From an uncultured Alphaproteobacteria bacterium (GTDB lineage: Bacteria > Pseudomonadota > Alphaproteobacteria > HIMB59 > GCA-002718135), in contig CACIED010000001.1 in the NCBI GenBank assembly GCA_902585605.1, forward strand, positions 62,001-126,000: a stretch of DNA of 64,000 nt, in the 5' to 3' direction. Below the pieces are notes generated by a model, which was given only the letters and a program-made list of their open reading frames with translations, had not been told where the DNA came from and searched no databases. Shown piece after piece: positions 8,540 through 17,401 of this stretch. Each line of letters opens with the position of its first letter. Positions within the stretch are counted from its first letter, which is position 1. Made by a program: the position numbers and the translations under genes.

Positions 8540-8956
8540 ATGAATAAAGTATTACTTATTTTTATAATTTCATATTTTTTTTCATTACCAGCCTTAACAC
8601 TAACAAATAAAGATTTTACAGATAAACACTTACTATGTCCTAAATTATTATGGGGAGTTGAATTTATCTCTTCTAATAGAGTAAAAGTGATTGAAACAGA
8701 TTTAAATAAGAAAACATCAATTAATGAATATTTCTATGATACTGATTTAGATCTATCATTCATTAACATATTCCAAAATGAAAATAATATTAGGGACAGA
8801 GTCTACTCTATTGAACTAAATACTCTAAGAGTTGATGTATGGGCAATGACAGGAGGAGGCTTTACTACAAGAGAAATGTTTCCCATGGGTTTGTGCGAAT
8901 TTGTAGATAATGCTGATATTTTTTCCCAGATAAAAAATTTAAAATCAAGCCAGTAA
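8540..8956 (+). CDS. Small secreted protein of unknown function
   Basis: A 138-residue protein not recognised as any family. It starts with a signal peptide: lysine at position 3, then a hydrophobic core to about residue 20. The mature part has two cysteines, C33 (LLCPKLLWG) and C119 (MGLCEF), that could form a disulfide in the periplasm. A glycine run, AMTGGGFTTREMFPMG, lies near 102-117. It is a single-gene cargo lying between ccrM and a degenerate duplicate of the ccrM 3' end, which suggests it arrived or was trapped by a duplication or insertion event. It could be a species-restricted gene; its length, ATG and signal peptide argue it is real. Confidence 0.6.
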   Translation: MNKVLLIFIISYFFSLPALTLTNKDFTDKHLLCPKLLWGVEFISSNRVKVIETDLNKKTSINEYFYDTDLDLSFINIFQNENNIRDRVYSIELNTLRVDVWAMTGGGFTTREMFPMGLCEFVDNADIFSQIKNLKSSQ

Positions 8957-8974
8957 ATTTAAACCTTCATCGGA

Positions 8975-9060
8975 GGGATTTTTTGGCATGTGAAAAATAA
9001 ATCTATCAACTCTTCCTATATGAAATAAGATCTAATTACCGTAAAGATAAACTAAATTAA
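8975..9060 (+). pseudogene. Degenerate duplicate of the ccrM 3' end
   Basis: This stretch aligns along its whole length with the last 85 bp of ccrM (8408-8492). Shared blocks include GGGATTTTT, GGCATGT, ATAAATCTA, TGAAATAAGATCTAATTA and AAAGATAAACT, followed by AATTA and a stop. Differences include one extra T in the T-run, two or three small deletions in the middle and scattered substitutions. It no longer reads through in frame, so it is a remnant. It ends on the stop codon of the convergent binding-protein gene. Together with the ccrM end it forms a direct repeat flanking the small secreted gene. Confidence 0.8.
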
Positions 9061-10355
9061 TCTATAATAATTCTTGGTTCAAAAGGATGAAGTTTTTCTA
9101 AACGCTCAACTGACCAAAGATTATCTTCCGTGACTTGGTTTAAGGAATACATGCCCTCCACATCGCCGTTAATATCAAAATCTAGCGAACCAGAAACACC
9201 CTCGTAATTAATTTCAACACCGCGAAGAAGTAAAGCTCTAGCGGCCTCCCAACTTCCAGGTCCCATTTTGATTCCTGGTGGATTTGCAACACTTACTAAA
9301 CTTTTAGATAAATCTTCTTTAGCAATATTATTGTGTGCTTGATGTTGTAAAGTCAAAGCTGCTAACATCATTGTGTCAAAACTTATAGCTGAGTAGGGGG
9401 AATTAGGATCAACACCTGCATTCAACATTATATTTGCATAAGTTTGAAATTCTTCTGAACTTTGTGAAGTAGCTTGAGCAACAATAGTTGTATTTTCATT
9501 TAATTGGATAGGAATATAAGAATAGATTAAATCTTTCACTTCATTGGTTAACATACTATCAGAACCATAATGATGTTTAAAGATACCTGAAGTTTCCAGT
9601 TCTTGTAATCTAGTCAAAACAGTATTAACAAACTGTTCTAGTAAATTAACTGTTCGTTCATTTCCGTGAAGGAACATGACTAATCCTGGTTGATCATTCT
9701 CTATTGCAATATCAACAAATGTATTAATGAAGTTTTGATTGATCAGTGTTTTATCTGTTAGCAAAGTATTAAATAACACAATACCTTCTTGTTCAGTATA
9801 AACTTTTAAAAAATTTTGAGCGAGTGTAGAATTATAATTATCATCACCGTAGAGAAGAATTATTTCTCTTATATTTTTAGATAGTAGATAATTGGCAATG
9901 GATGTTGATTGTTGAATATCAGAAGGAATAGTTCTAAAAAATAAATCATTATCTTCAATTGTTGAAAGTAACGGGTAACTAGCAGAAGAAGAAATTGTTA
10001 AAATATTATCTGGTATAGTTGCTCGTTCAATAACTTTAACAGCACTTGTTGAACACGTCGGTCCTAAAAGGATTTCTGGATCATTATTTTTTAAATAGGC
10101 ATTTAAACTATCTTCTGTTTTTGTAGGATCACATCCTGTATCAATAGAATCTATAGATATAAGACCTCGTCCTACTATACCAATACCATCCGCATTAATG
10201 GTTTCTACTGCAACTCTTTTTGCTTCAGCAATTGCTTCAGCAATTTCACTAACAGGACCACTTTCTGCATAAAGAGCAGCAATTTTTACTTCTGCACTCA
10301 CAAAGGTTGAGTAACAAAATATGATCTTGAGGATAATTATCGTAAAAATTTTCAT
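9057..10355 (-). CDS. Periplasmic ligand-binding protein (LivK/Peripla_BP_6-like), orphan
   Basis: A 432-residue exported protein with a signal peptide ending near VSA (about residue 21). The mature protein begins EVKIAALYAESGPVSEIAEA, the standard opening of type-I periplasmic binding proteins of the branched-chain amino acid/amide family. Further hallmarks are EILLGPTCSTSA near 94-105 (ligand loop), a LTISSSASYP segment near 121, and LYGDDNYNSTLAQNF near 167. No permease or ATPase gene is nearby. Instead it follows the TPS genes by 26 bp and is probably the last gene of that operon. It may serve a transporter encoded elsewhere, or act as a sensor or surface-associated partner. The ligand is unknown. 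Confidence 0.8.
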   Translation of the reverse strand: MKIFTIIILKIIFCYSTFVSAEVKIAALYAESGPVSEIAEAIAEAKRVAVETINADGIGIVGRGLISIDSIDTGCDPTKTEDSLNAYLKNNDPEILLGPTCSTSAVKVIERATIPDNILTISSSASYPLLSTIEDNDLFFRTIPSDIQQSTSIANYLLSKNIREIILLYGDDNYNSTLAQNFLKVYTEQEGIVLFNTLLTDKTLINQNFINTFVDIAIENDQPGLVMFLHGNERTVNLLEQFVNTVLTRLQELETSGIFKHHYGSDSMLTNEVKDLIYSYIPIQLNENTTIVAQATSQSSEEFQTYANIMLNAGVDPNSPYSAISFDTMMLAALTLQHQAHNNIAKEDLSKSLVSVANPPGIKMGPGSWEAARALLLRGVEINYEGVSGSLDFDINGDVEGMYSLNQVTEDNLWSVERLEKLHPFEPRIIID

Positions 10356-10381
10356 TATATGAAATGTTTTATCATAAATTT

Positions 10382-12064
10382 TTAGAATGAAAATGTGGCA
10401 TTGAGTAAATACACTGGTCTAGAAGTAGTTCCATCAACACTTTTATCCGCTTCTGCTACTTCGAAACTAATATCTAGACTATTAGAATTAAGAGGAATTT
10501 TTAATTTAACACCGTACCCTCCACTTGCAACTTCAGTTCGGCTAAACTCTCCTGAAGCTGGTCTTTTATAGTAGGTAGCACCAACACCAAGATGGATATA
10601 TGGCTCAATACGTATAGACTCTTCCCTTTTATCTTCTTCCCCTTCTAAAAAAGGATAGAAAGGTCTGCTCAATTCTGTTCGCAAAAAGAAGCCTTGATCA
10701 CCAGACATATTACCTGATTCAAAACCAGACATTTGTCCTGGTCCTGTTATATTCATTTGTTCTGAGATAATTAAACCTCTATCGCTAACAAGTTTTTGAA
10801 AAACAAAACGTGTGTTCAATAAATAATCTCTAAATATTTGCCTATTCAAATTAATATCACTATTCCATTTTATAAAATTTAAAGTGGAGCCAACACGGGA
10901 TAATGTTTTTGTATCTGATGTTTTATTAGTATAGATAGGAGTACCAAACTTTAAAGCTGAGCTAGCTTTAAGCGAGAAAGAATCTAAAAAAGATAAGTTA
11001 GTAGTTGTATATTTTAACTCTAGAGCATTGTACTCATCGTAAAAGTTATCTTCTGTGATGTTAGGTAGTATTGAATATTCTCTTCCTTTAATCCATTGCC
11101 AATCTAATGAAAGATTATTTTTTATAAGCCTTGTATTTTTTATTTGATATTCAAGACCAAAGTTGATTTGTTTGGATTCCCCTTTTTTTTCTAATCCGTT
11201 TGGTTCCGAATAAGATTCATTAACAGCACCAAATACAGAAAAGTCTGATGCAAGAATTGGTACTTTACCTCCAACAAGATAAGCTTCTCGAAAATCTGTT
11301 CGTTTAATTATTTCTGTATCATCAATTGGTACATTAACACTATTTTCAGGATCTAAGACGTAGGCTGCATAAATATTTTCACCGTAACCAAAAGGACTGT
11401 TAAAACTTAAATAAGAAGTAAACTGATCTTTTCCTGCTGTTTCTGATAATCCATTTGAGTAAGTAAAATAACCATTTACTAATTTATGTTCAGCATTTAG
11501 TTTTAGTGAAGAAGTCCCAGGCTCCTCTCCGGCCTTAATCGTAGTTTCTAATTCAACACCTGGTAATTCTCGTGATTTAATGATCGATTTTTCAATGACG
11601 GGATATTCTAATCCTTTAATACCAATAAGTTTTTCAAAATATTTTTTAATTGGTTTAGAAATACGTTTATCTAGTTGTGAGTAATCAATTGATTCAATTT
11701 TACCAGGGAAAACAATGGCTTTTACCTTAGTATTTTGTTCAATCGTTTGAGGCGGAACAATAAAACGCGTTAAAAAATATCCATTTAAAACGTACAGTTG
11801 TTCTAATGCAATCAATAAATTATAAAAATCTTTTAATGTTATTGTTTTAAAAATTTTTGATTTAAATAAATTTTTACGAAGCTCAATCATTTCTTCGATT
11901 TCATTTTCAATTTCAATACCAACAAAATTAAATGAAATATTTTCTGCACCAGGTGGTACAACTAAACCTGTTTCATAAACAATGTAATTACCAGTATTTG
12001 TTAAAACAGGATATGTCATAAATGAAGTAGAGATAAAAAAGATAAAAGATAAAAAATATCTCAT
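10382..12064 (-). CDS. TpsB outer-membrane transporter (ShlB/FhaC family)
   Basis: Two-partner-secretion pore that threads TpsA exoproteins through the outer membrane. A signal peptide covers about residues 1-22. A POTRA-like periplasmic region spans about 50-195, including LYVLNGYFLTRFIVPPQ, typical of the ShlB POTRA domain. A C-terminal beta-barrel follows and ends in Phe (LLNATFSF), the outer-membrane assembly signal. At 560 residues it matches FhaC/ShlB. Its ATG follows the TAA of the upstream exoprotein directly, giving strict coupling. The barrel segment SEQMNITGPGQMSGFESGNMSGD resembles the conserved loop-6 region of these transporters, although I did not verify the VRGY/F motif. It probably serves both exoproteins upstream. 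Confidence 0.88.
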   Translation of the reverse strand: MRYFLSFIFFISTSFMTYPVLTNTGNYIVYETGLVVPPGAENISFNFVGIEIENEIEEMIELRKNLFKSKIFKTITLKDFYNLLIALEQLYVLNGYFLTRFIVPPQTIEQNTKVKAIVFPGKIESIDYSQLDKRISKPIKKYFEKLIGIKGLEYPVIEKSIIKSRELPGVELETTIKAGEEPGTSSLKLNAEHKLVNGYFTYSNGLSETAGKDQFTSYLSFNSPFGYGENIYAAYVLDPENSVNVPIDDTEIIKRTDFREAYLVGGKVPILASDFSVFGAVNESYSEPNGLEKKGESKQINFGLEYQIKNTRLIKNNLSLDWQWIKGREYSILPNITEDNFYDEYNALELKYTTTNLSFLDSFSLKASSALKFGTPIYTNKTSDTKTLSRVGSTLNFIKWNSDINLNRQIFRDYLLNTRFVFQKLVSDRGLIISEQMNITGPGQMSGFESGNMSGDQGFFLRTELSRPFYPFLEGEEDKREESIRIEPYIHLGVGATYYKRPASGEFSRTEVASGGYGVKLKIPLNSNSLDISFEVAEADKSVDGTTSRPVYLLNATFSF

Positions 12065-15000
12065 TTATAACCTTTGGATACTAATTGCGTCTACCTGAGG
12101 AAAAGACGTAATAAATTCATTTTGAATTAAAGCAGCGTTAGACGCACCATCAACGGAGATAAAAGAAATTATTCGAGATACGTCATCGAAAACATCTTTA
12201 TTGATTTTTTCCCGTACTACAATTTTTTCTTTTTCTTCATCTGGTGCTACACCTGGAAGAGGTGGTGTCGAAGCCCCAGCTAAAATATTTGCTGTTGGTA
12301 TTGCTTCTAATGCTCCAGAATTTTCATTTATTGTAATTGGACTTGATGTAAAACCAGATAATTCATAATTTATTGTAACATCTTTATCATTACCAACATC
12401 TGCATCTGCAAAACTACCAGAAGAACTAATAGAAAGATCAGAACCTGTTAAGTTTAAACCCGATATAGTGCCACCACTTGAAGTGGCCGTTGTAGTTCCA
12501 TCATATGTTTTATCATTTGCCGAAGCACCTGACACTGTAAAGTTAGCTGACATTAAAGATCCAGTTGTAGCCGTAACAGTTGAAAGATCAATATTTCCCA
12601 TGCTAGCATTTGTTAATGTACCTCCATCTAAAAGTTGTATATTGAGATCTTCAGCTGTCAAACTTGCTGAACTAGCTACTACATCACCTGCTCCCGCATC
12701 TCTATCGCTATCAGAAACACTATTATCATTTGAATCACTTGCAATAATTTCTAAATTAGATGCAGTGTTAATATTGCTATTAATGTTTACATCTCTTCCT
12801 GCATGAAGGTTAAGACTACCCGTACCAGTGACAGTAATGGCAGAACTAATAGTGATGTCAGTATTAGCTTGAAGAGTAACATCAACACCGTTATTCAGAA
12901 ATTCTTCTAATTCTGTTTTATTAATTACGATATCATCACTTGCATAATCTGTATAAGACGTATTACCTCGGATAATTGTATCTGACCATAAAGATATATC
13001 GCCAGTATTATCACCCGCATCACTTGCGCCATCACCCCTAGCACTTCCTGCAACCATTAAGGTACCAGTATCATCTAAAGCAATATAATTCGGAAATTGG
13101 TCATCATCTGCTAATGTTGCCGTAGAAGTATCAAGTTCATTTGTACCTGTTTTACCAAAACCAATAGTATATTGTAAACTTGCACCAGTTAGAGAAGTGT
13201 CTTCAAAACCAAATAAATAAATATCATCTTCAGCAAAATCTCCTATTGCTATTCTATTACCATCACCATCAACAGCAACTGTAGCCGCCCCCCAACCAGT
13301 TATTGGTGTTTCACCAGATGCTGAAGTATCATAATTTTTACCTCCAGTGTAATTATTCCCTATGGAAGCTGCATATGTGGCACCAGTAAAATCTGAGTCA
13401 CTAAAAGTAAACAGATGTACCGCTCCATAATTATCATCAGCATCATTTGTTGTATTTTTTCCATCATCTTTAGGTGAACTTACTGCTAAGATTTTTCCGT
13501 CTGCTGTTAAACCAAGCCCTATTCCAAATTGATCATTATTGCTTAATATATTAAGTCCGTTATCACCCAAGTCCAAACTCTTTGTTAAAGTATTTGTAGG
13601 GGCATAATCTATTCCAATTGTTCCAACATGAGTTGGGTTGTTAAAATCAGTTGATGGGTTTCCATCACTATTTGTTGTTTGATCAAATGTGATTAAGTAA
13701 ACTGCTCCAGCATTACTATGACCTCCATTTGCTCCATCATCTTTCATTGCTCCAACTGCAAGACGTGATCCATCATCAGTCAAAGATAATGAAGTAAAAC
13801 TATCACCAGAACCAAGAGTACCAATTGATAAATCATAACTAGATGAATTATAAGTATGTCCAATTGTTCCTACGTGTGTTGGATTAGTAAAATTTGTATC
13901 ATCAAATTTTATTGTATACACTGAACCACTATCAACTCCACCTGATGTACCACTAAGTTGAGACAAAACTAATCTATCCCCGTCACCATCTAAGGCGGTT
14001 CTCCAAATATAATCACCAGCTGTTAAATCATCTAAGTCTAAACTATAAGTTCCAGTGTAACCTTTTCCAATTGTCCCTACGTGTGTTGGATTTTTAAATG
14101 CTGTGCCATCATCGAAGGTAAATAAAAAAACAGCACCAGTATCTGTTGCGCTATCATCTGCTCCATCAACTCTAGCAGCAACTATGGCCATTCTATTACC
14201 ATCACTGTCTAAGGCAGTTCCTTGACCAAATCTATCATCATCATCAAGATCAATATCTAGAGAACTACTTCCCGCACTTCCATAACCATATCCAATTTTT
14301 CCGTACAAACTTCCGCCTGTAAATTCATCATCATTAAATCTAATGAGCATAACTTCACCACTTCTACCTAATGACCCTCCATTCCCATCTGCATACATTG
14401 ATGACATTACAAGGCGACTACCTGTTTCATTCAAGGCTACACCTTCACCAAATTGATCATTATTAGATAATGAACTTTCCACATCTATATCTTTTGTTCC
14501 TGTATAACGGTTTCCGATTGTTCCAACGTAGGTTGCAGAAGCAAGGTTGTCGGTTAGCGTATATAAATTTACAGCTCCTGATTTAGGGTTGTTACCACCA
14601 GGGTTAGATTGATCCCAGTAGCCAACAGCTAATCGATCAGCATCTTTATCAAAGGCAACAGAGTTTCCAAATCGATCTCCATTAACCAAAGTTACTGCAT
14701 GAACATTTTCGTCACTTGCATCAAGATAATCATAATCTTTTCCTATAGATCCAATATAGGTTGGTATACCTGTTGCAGCAGAAACAAGGCTTCCACTATT
14801 CATAAACTTAAATAATCGTACAGCACCTGAGTTACCTTGATTATTATTTTTACCATTATCTCGCCAAGATCCAATAGCAAGCAGAGAACCATCGTGATTA
14901 AAAGAAACTGCTGAACCTAATTCATCGTTTTTTTTGGGGGTTAAATCAGTATCGCTATTCGTATCAAAATCATTTGCGATTACAGCACACTTGTTAGTTT

Positions 15001-17395
15001 TTGCACAAGTACTGTTAGTGCTTAAATTTTGATAACCATTGCCAATTCGTGATACAACTTTACCTCCAGAAAAATCTGTATCATCAAAAGCAATTATAAA
15101 TACTCCGCCAACTCTATCTTTTTGATAATTATTAACATGTTCTTCAAAACCATCATCACCTTTTAATCCAACAGCCAGAACATCTGCATCACCGTCTAAT
15201 GCTACACTTGAACCAAATAAATCATAATCACTTAAAGTATTACCTTTTTTAACAATTCCCTGTCGAAATAAATTCACATCCTTAGATCCTGTATAACCAC
15301 CTCCTATTATTCCAGTAATTTCACCACCTGAGTAAGAAGTATCATCAAAGCTTATTAGATAAACCGCACCAGCTTCTGTTGTGCCATCATTTTTTGCATC
15401 ATCACCTGTTGCTCCAACTGCCAATCTAGTCCCTGTACTATTAAAAGATACAGAGCGACCAAACTTGTCACCTGGTTCAAGATGTGTATTATCCACATTC
15501 CCAGTTCCAGTGTATCCTTTTCCAATACGACCTATCAGTGTTGCATTAGTATAATTTCCATCATCAAATTGGTACAAATATACCACTCCAGTTCTTTTAT
15601 TATTATTTGATTTACCATTTCTAGCACCTACAGCCATTAAAGTAGCATCATCACTGATTGCTATAGCACTTCCAAAATTTTCAACCTTAGTTAGATTAGA
15701 CTCCCCTACATCGTTTGTTGATGTAGTGGCATAGTCCTTTCCGATTAAGCCTTTATGAACCCAGTTTTGAGACGTTACACCCGTTCCAACAGTAATATTT
15801 TTTGGATCAAGTAATAATTGGCCACCCTCTGATATATTGACATTTGATAATCCAACATGTCGTAATGTGTCTTTGGAGGAAATTTCAACAGCACCTCCTG
15901 TTATGCCTTTTGCATCAATATTACCAAGCATAGTCGTTTCTTGATCACTCCAAATGATTGCTGTACCTGCATCGCCATTAGAAGAGGAAATATCAATATT
16001 TGATCCATCTGATATTAAAATAGTTTTTGCATTAACAAGTGATCTTCTTTCACCCCACCTATCAATAAAAACATCTTGTTGCTGGGTAGTTCTGGTTAAA
16101 TTATTATTACCCTGAAATTCTCCCCCAATACGAACTAACCCTCCATGGGTATTACCTGCTACATTAATATCAGTAGATAATAAACGAATGTAACCTTCAG
16201 ACTCTATATCAATGAACCCACCTTGTTGAGTTCCTTTTGAAGACATAGAGCCTGAAGACATAATGTTTGGTGCTGATACTAGAATATTACCACCCTTAGT
16301 ATGTCCTGATGTATTAATTTCACTGCCATGACTTTGAATAATTTTATAATCAGATTGAATATCAATTTTACCACCAGCATTAGTAGAGGAAGAAGCATTT
16401 AGAGTTCCACCCAAAGATATTTCACCTGTACTATTAAAATTTATTGTTCCTGCATTTGCACCTGACACATCAACTTTACCACCAAAAGATAAAAAATTAC
16501 CTTCAACATTAATTTTACTATTTTCTTTGGCCGTTAAATTTCCTGCAACGACAATATCACCTGCACCCCCAAGGGTGATGACGCCATTTTGTTGTGAGGC
16601 CGTAGTTGCAACAAGATTACCTGGGATATTGACAGCGCGCTGAACAACATTTTTAGCAGCGCCAACATCAATGTCAATTCTATTTGCCGTTGATGTTCCT
16701 GCATGATTAATAATAGTATTTAATTCTTCTGCATTTTGATCAAGTAACGTTATAGCTTCACTAAATGGAACACTTACTTGTAAAAATTTATCACCACTCA
16801 AGTCTAACGTAATTTCTTTTCCAGCCCCTATTCCAATTTTACCAAGGTTCGCATTAATCGTACCTTCATTATTAATAGCACCACCTAAAAGAGCAGTAAA
16901 ACCTCCATCCAAAGTTGTAATTGAACCTTTATGAATAATAGAAGAAAAAATATTATTTACATTATCTGCTTTAAATAAAAATTTATTATTGAGAAAATCA
17001 TCATTGGATAAAGCCAGCGTTGATGCAGCAAAGGAATGGGCGTTGATTGTCGACGTGGGTGTAAAGTAGACACCGTTTTCATTCACCACAAAAACTTTAC
17101 CATTCGCATTTAATGCACCAGCAAGCGTTGTTGGATTGCCTGAAACAACTCTATTTAGAGCACTTGCATTAATAGAAGGTTGATTAAAAGTTACACTATT
17201 TTGCGCGCCAATATCAAAACTCGTCCATTCAATAATCGATTGTTCGGAAGATTGGGTAATCGTCATGGAATTTTGCGATGAGCTGATAGAAATATCCCCG
17301 GAGATAACATTTTCCCCACTTGGAAGAGAGGCAGCGTAGACGAATTGTGTTTCTAGAAAGAGAAAAGTGAGAAGAAAAATAAAAGCATTTTTCAT
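12065..17395 (-). CDS. TpsA exoprotein: FHA secretion domain plus FG-GAP_2-like repeats
   Basis: A 1776-residue two-partner-secretion exoprotein. The signal peptide spans about residues 1-21 (ends VYAAS). The filamentous-haemagglutinin N-terminal secretion domain occupies about 22-270 and includes NRVVSGNPTTLAGALNANGK and NENGVYFTP. A beta-helix-like region runs to about 530. About 12 tandem repeats follow from about 550 to 1470, with a consensus like FGxSVAxDxDGxRLAVG...GAVYLxxFDD...GTIGxGYTGT. A beta-rich TLQANTDITISSAITVTGTGSLNLHAGRDVN segment follows. Then comes a YDG/MBG-like domain with KTYDGTTTATSS near 1620. It ends in a tail shared with its neighbour (ISFISVDG). It is probably a surface adhesin. 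Encoded 6 bp after its paralog and immediately before tpsB. Confidence 0.9.
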   Translation of the reverse strand: MKNAFIFLLTFLFLETQFVYAASLPSGENVISGDISISSSQNSMTITQSSEQSIIEWTSFDIGAQNSVTFNQPSINASALNRVVSGNPTTLAGALNANGKVFVVNENGVYFTPTSTINAHSFAASTLALSNDDFLNNKFLFKADNVNNIFSSIIHKGSITTLDGGFTALLGGAINNEGTINANLGKIGIGAGKEITLDLSGDKFLQVSVPFSEAITLLDQNAEELNTIINHAGTSTANRIDIDVGAAKNVVQRAVNIPGNLVATTASQQNGVITLGGAGDIVVAGNLTAKENSKINVEGNFLSFGGKVDVSGANAGTINFNSTGEISLGGTLNASSSTNAGGKIDIQSDYKIIQSHGSEINTSGHTKGGNILVSAPNIMSSGSMSSKGTQQGGFIDIESEGYIRLLSTDINVAGNTHGGLVRIGGEFQGNNNLTRTTQQQDVFIDRWGERRSLVNAKTILISDGSNIDISSSNGDAGTAIIWSDQETTMLGNIDAKGITGGAVEISSKDTLRHVGLSNVNISEGGQLLLDPKNITVGTGVTSQNWVHKGLIGKDYATTSTNDVGESNLTKVENFGSAIAISDDATLMAVGARNGKSNNNKRTGVVYLYQFDDGNYTNATLIGRIGKGYTGTGNVDNTHLEPGDKFGRSVSFNSTGTRLAVGATGDDAKNDGTTEAGAVYLISFDDTSYSGGEITGIIGGGYTGSKDVNLFRQGIVKKGNTLSDYDLFGSSVALDGDADVLAVGLKGDDGFEEHVNNYQKDRVGGVFIIAFDDTDFSGGKVVSRIGNGYQNLSTNSTCAKTNKCAVIANDFDTNSDTDLTPKKNDELGSAVSFNHDGSLLAIGSWRDNGKNNNQGNSGAVRLFKFMNSGSLVSAATGIPTYIGSIGKDYDYLDASDENVHAVTLVNGDRFGNSVAFDKDADRLAVGYWDQSNPGGNNPKSGAVNLYTLTDNLASATYVGTIGNRYTGTKDIDVESSLSNNDQFGEGVALNETGSRLVMSSMYADGNGGSLGRSGEVMLIRFNDDEFTGGSLYGKIGYGYGSAGSSSLDIDLDDDDRFGQGTALDSDGNRMAIVAARVDGADDSATDTGAVFLFTFDDGTAFKNPTHVGTIGKGYTGTYSLDLDDLTAGDYIWRTALDGDGDRLVLSQLSGTSGGVDSGSVYTIKFDDTNFTNPTHVGTIGHTYNSSSYDLSIGTLGSGDSFTSLSLTDDGSRLAVGAMKDDGANGGHSNAGAVYLITFDQTTNSDGNPSTDFNNPTHVGTIGIDYAPTNTLTKSLDLGDNGLNILSNNDQFGIGLGLTADGKILAVSSPKDDGKNTTNDADDNYGAVHLFTFSDSDFTGATYAASIGNNYTGGKNYDTSASGETPITGWGAATVAVDGDGNRIAIGDFAEDDIYLFGFEDTSLTGASLQYTIGFGKTGTNELDTSTATLADDDQFPNYIALDDTGTLMVAGSARGDGASDAGDNTGDISLWSDTIIRGNTSYTDYASDDIVINKTELEEFLNNGVDVTLQANTDITISSAITVTGTGSLNLHAGRDVNINSNINTASNLEIIASDSNDNSVSDSDRDAGAGDVVASSASLTAEDLNIQLLDGGTLTNASMGNIDLSTVTATTGSLMSANFTVSGASANDKTYDGTTTATSSGGTISGLNLTGSDLSISSSGSFADADVGNDKDVTINYELSGFTSSPITINENSGALEAIPTANILAGASTPPLPGVAPDEEKEKIVVREKINKDVFDDVSRIISFISVDGASNAALIQNEFITSFPQVDAISIQRL
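12990..15700 (-). repeat. About twelve FG-GAP_2-like protein repeats inside the large TpsA
   Basis: At protein level about 12 degenerate units averaging about 77 residues occur. Each has an FGxSVA-like start, a DxDGxRLAVG core, a GAVYLxxFDD strand and a GTIGxGYTG turn. The units are diverged in DNA, so they are old repeats rather than recent slippage. The pattern resembles FG-GAP_2 blades of beta-propellers. Confidence 0.75.
17076..17116. repeat. 41-bp exact repeat shared by the two tpsA genes (copy 1)
   Basis: Identical over 41 bp to 20817-20857. It encodes part of the N-terminal secretion domain (NANGKVFVVNENG region). Surrounding sequence is similar but carries synonymous differences, which suggests recent gene conversion or a young duplication. 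Confidence 0.85.
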
Positions 17396-17401
17396 AAATG
17401 C

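Noticed and set aside
12468-12806. 112-codon open frame on the plus strand
   Set aside because: Antisense shadow of the low-complexity Ser/Thr/Asp-rich TpsA gene; composition is the complement of those codons and it has no start signal.
12990-15700. Regular repeats considered as a CRISPR array
   Set aside because: Repeat units are about 230 bp, diverged, and in frame within one ORF; they are protein repeats.
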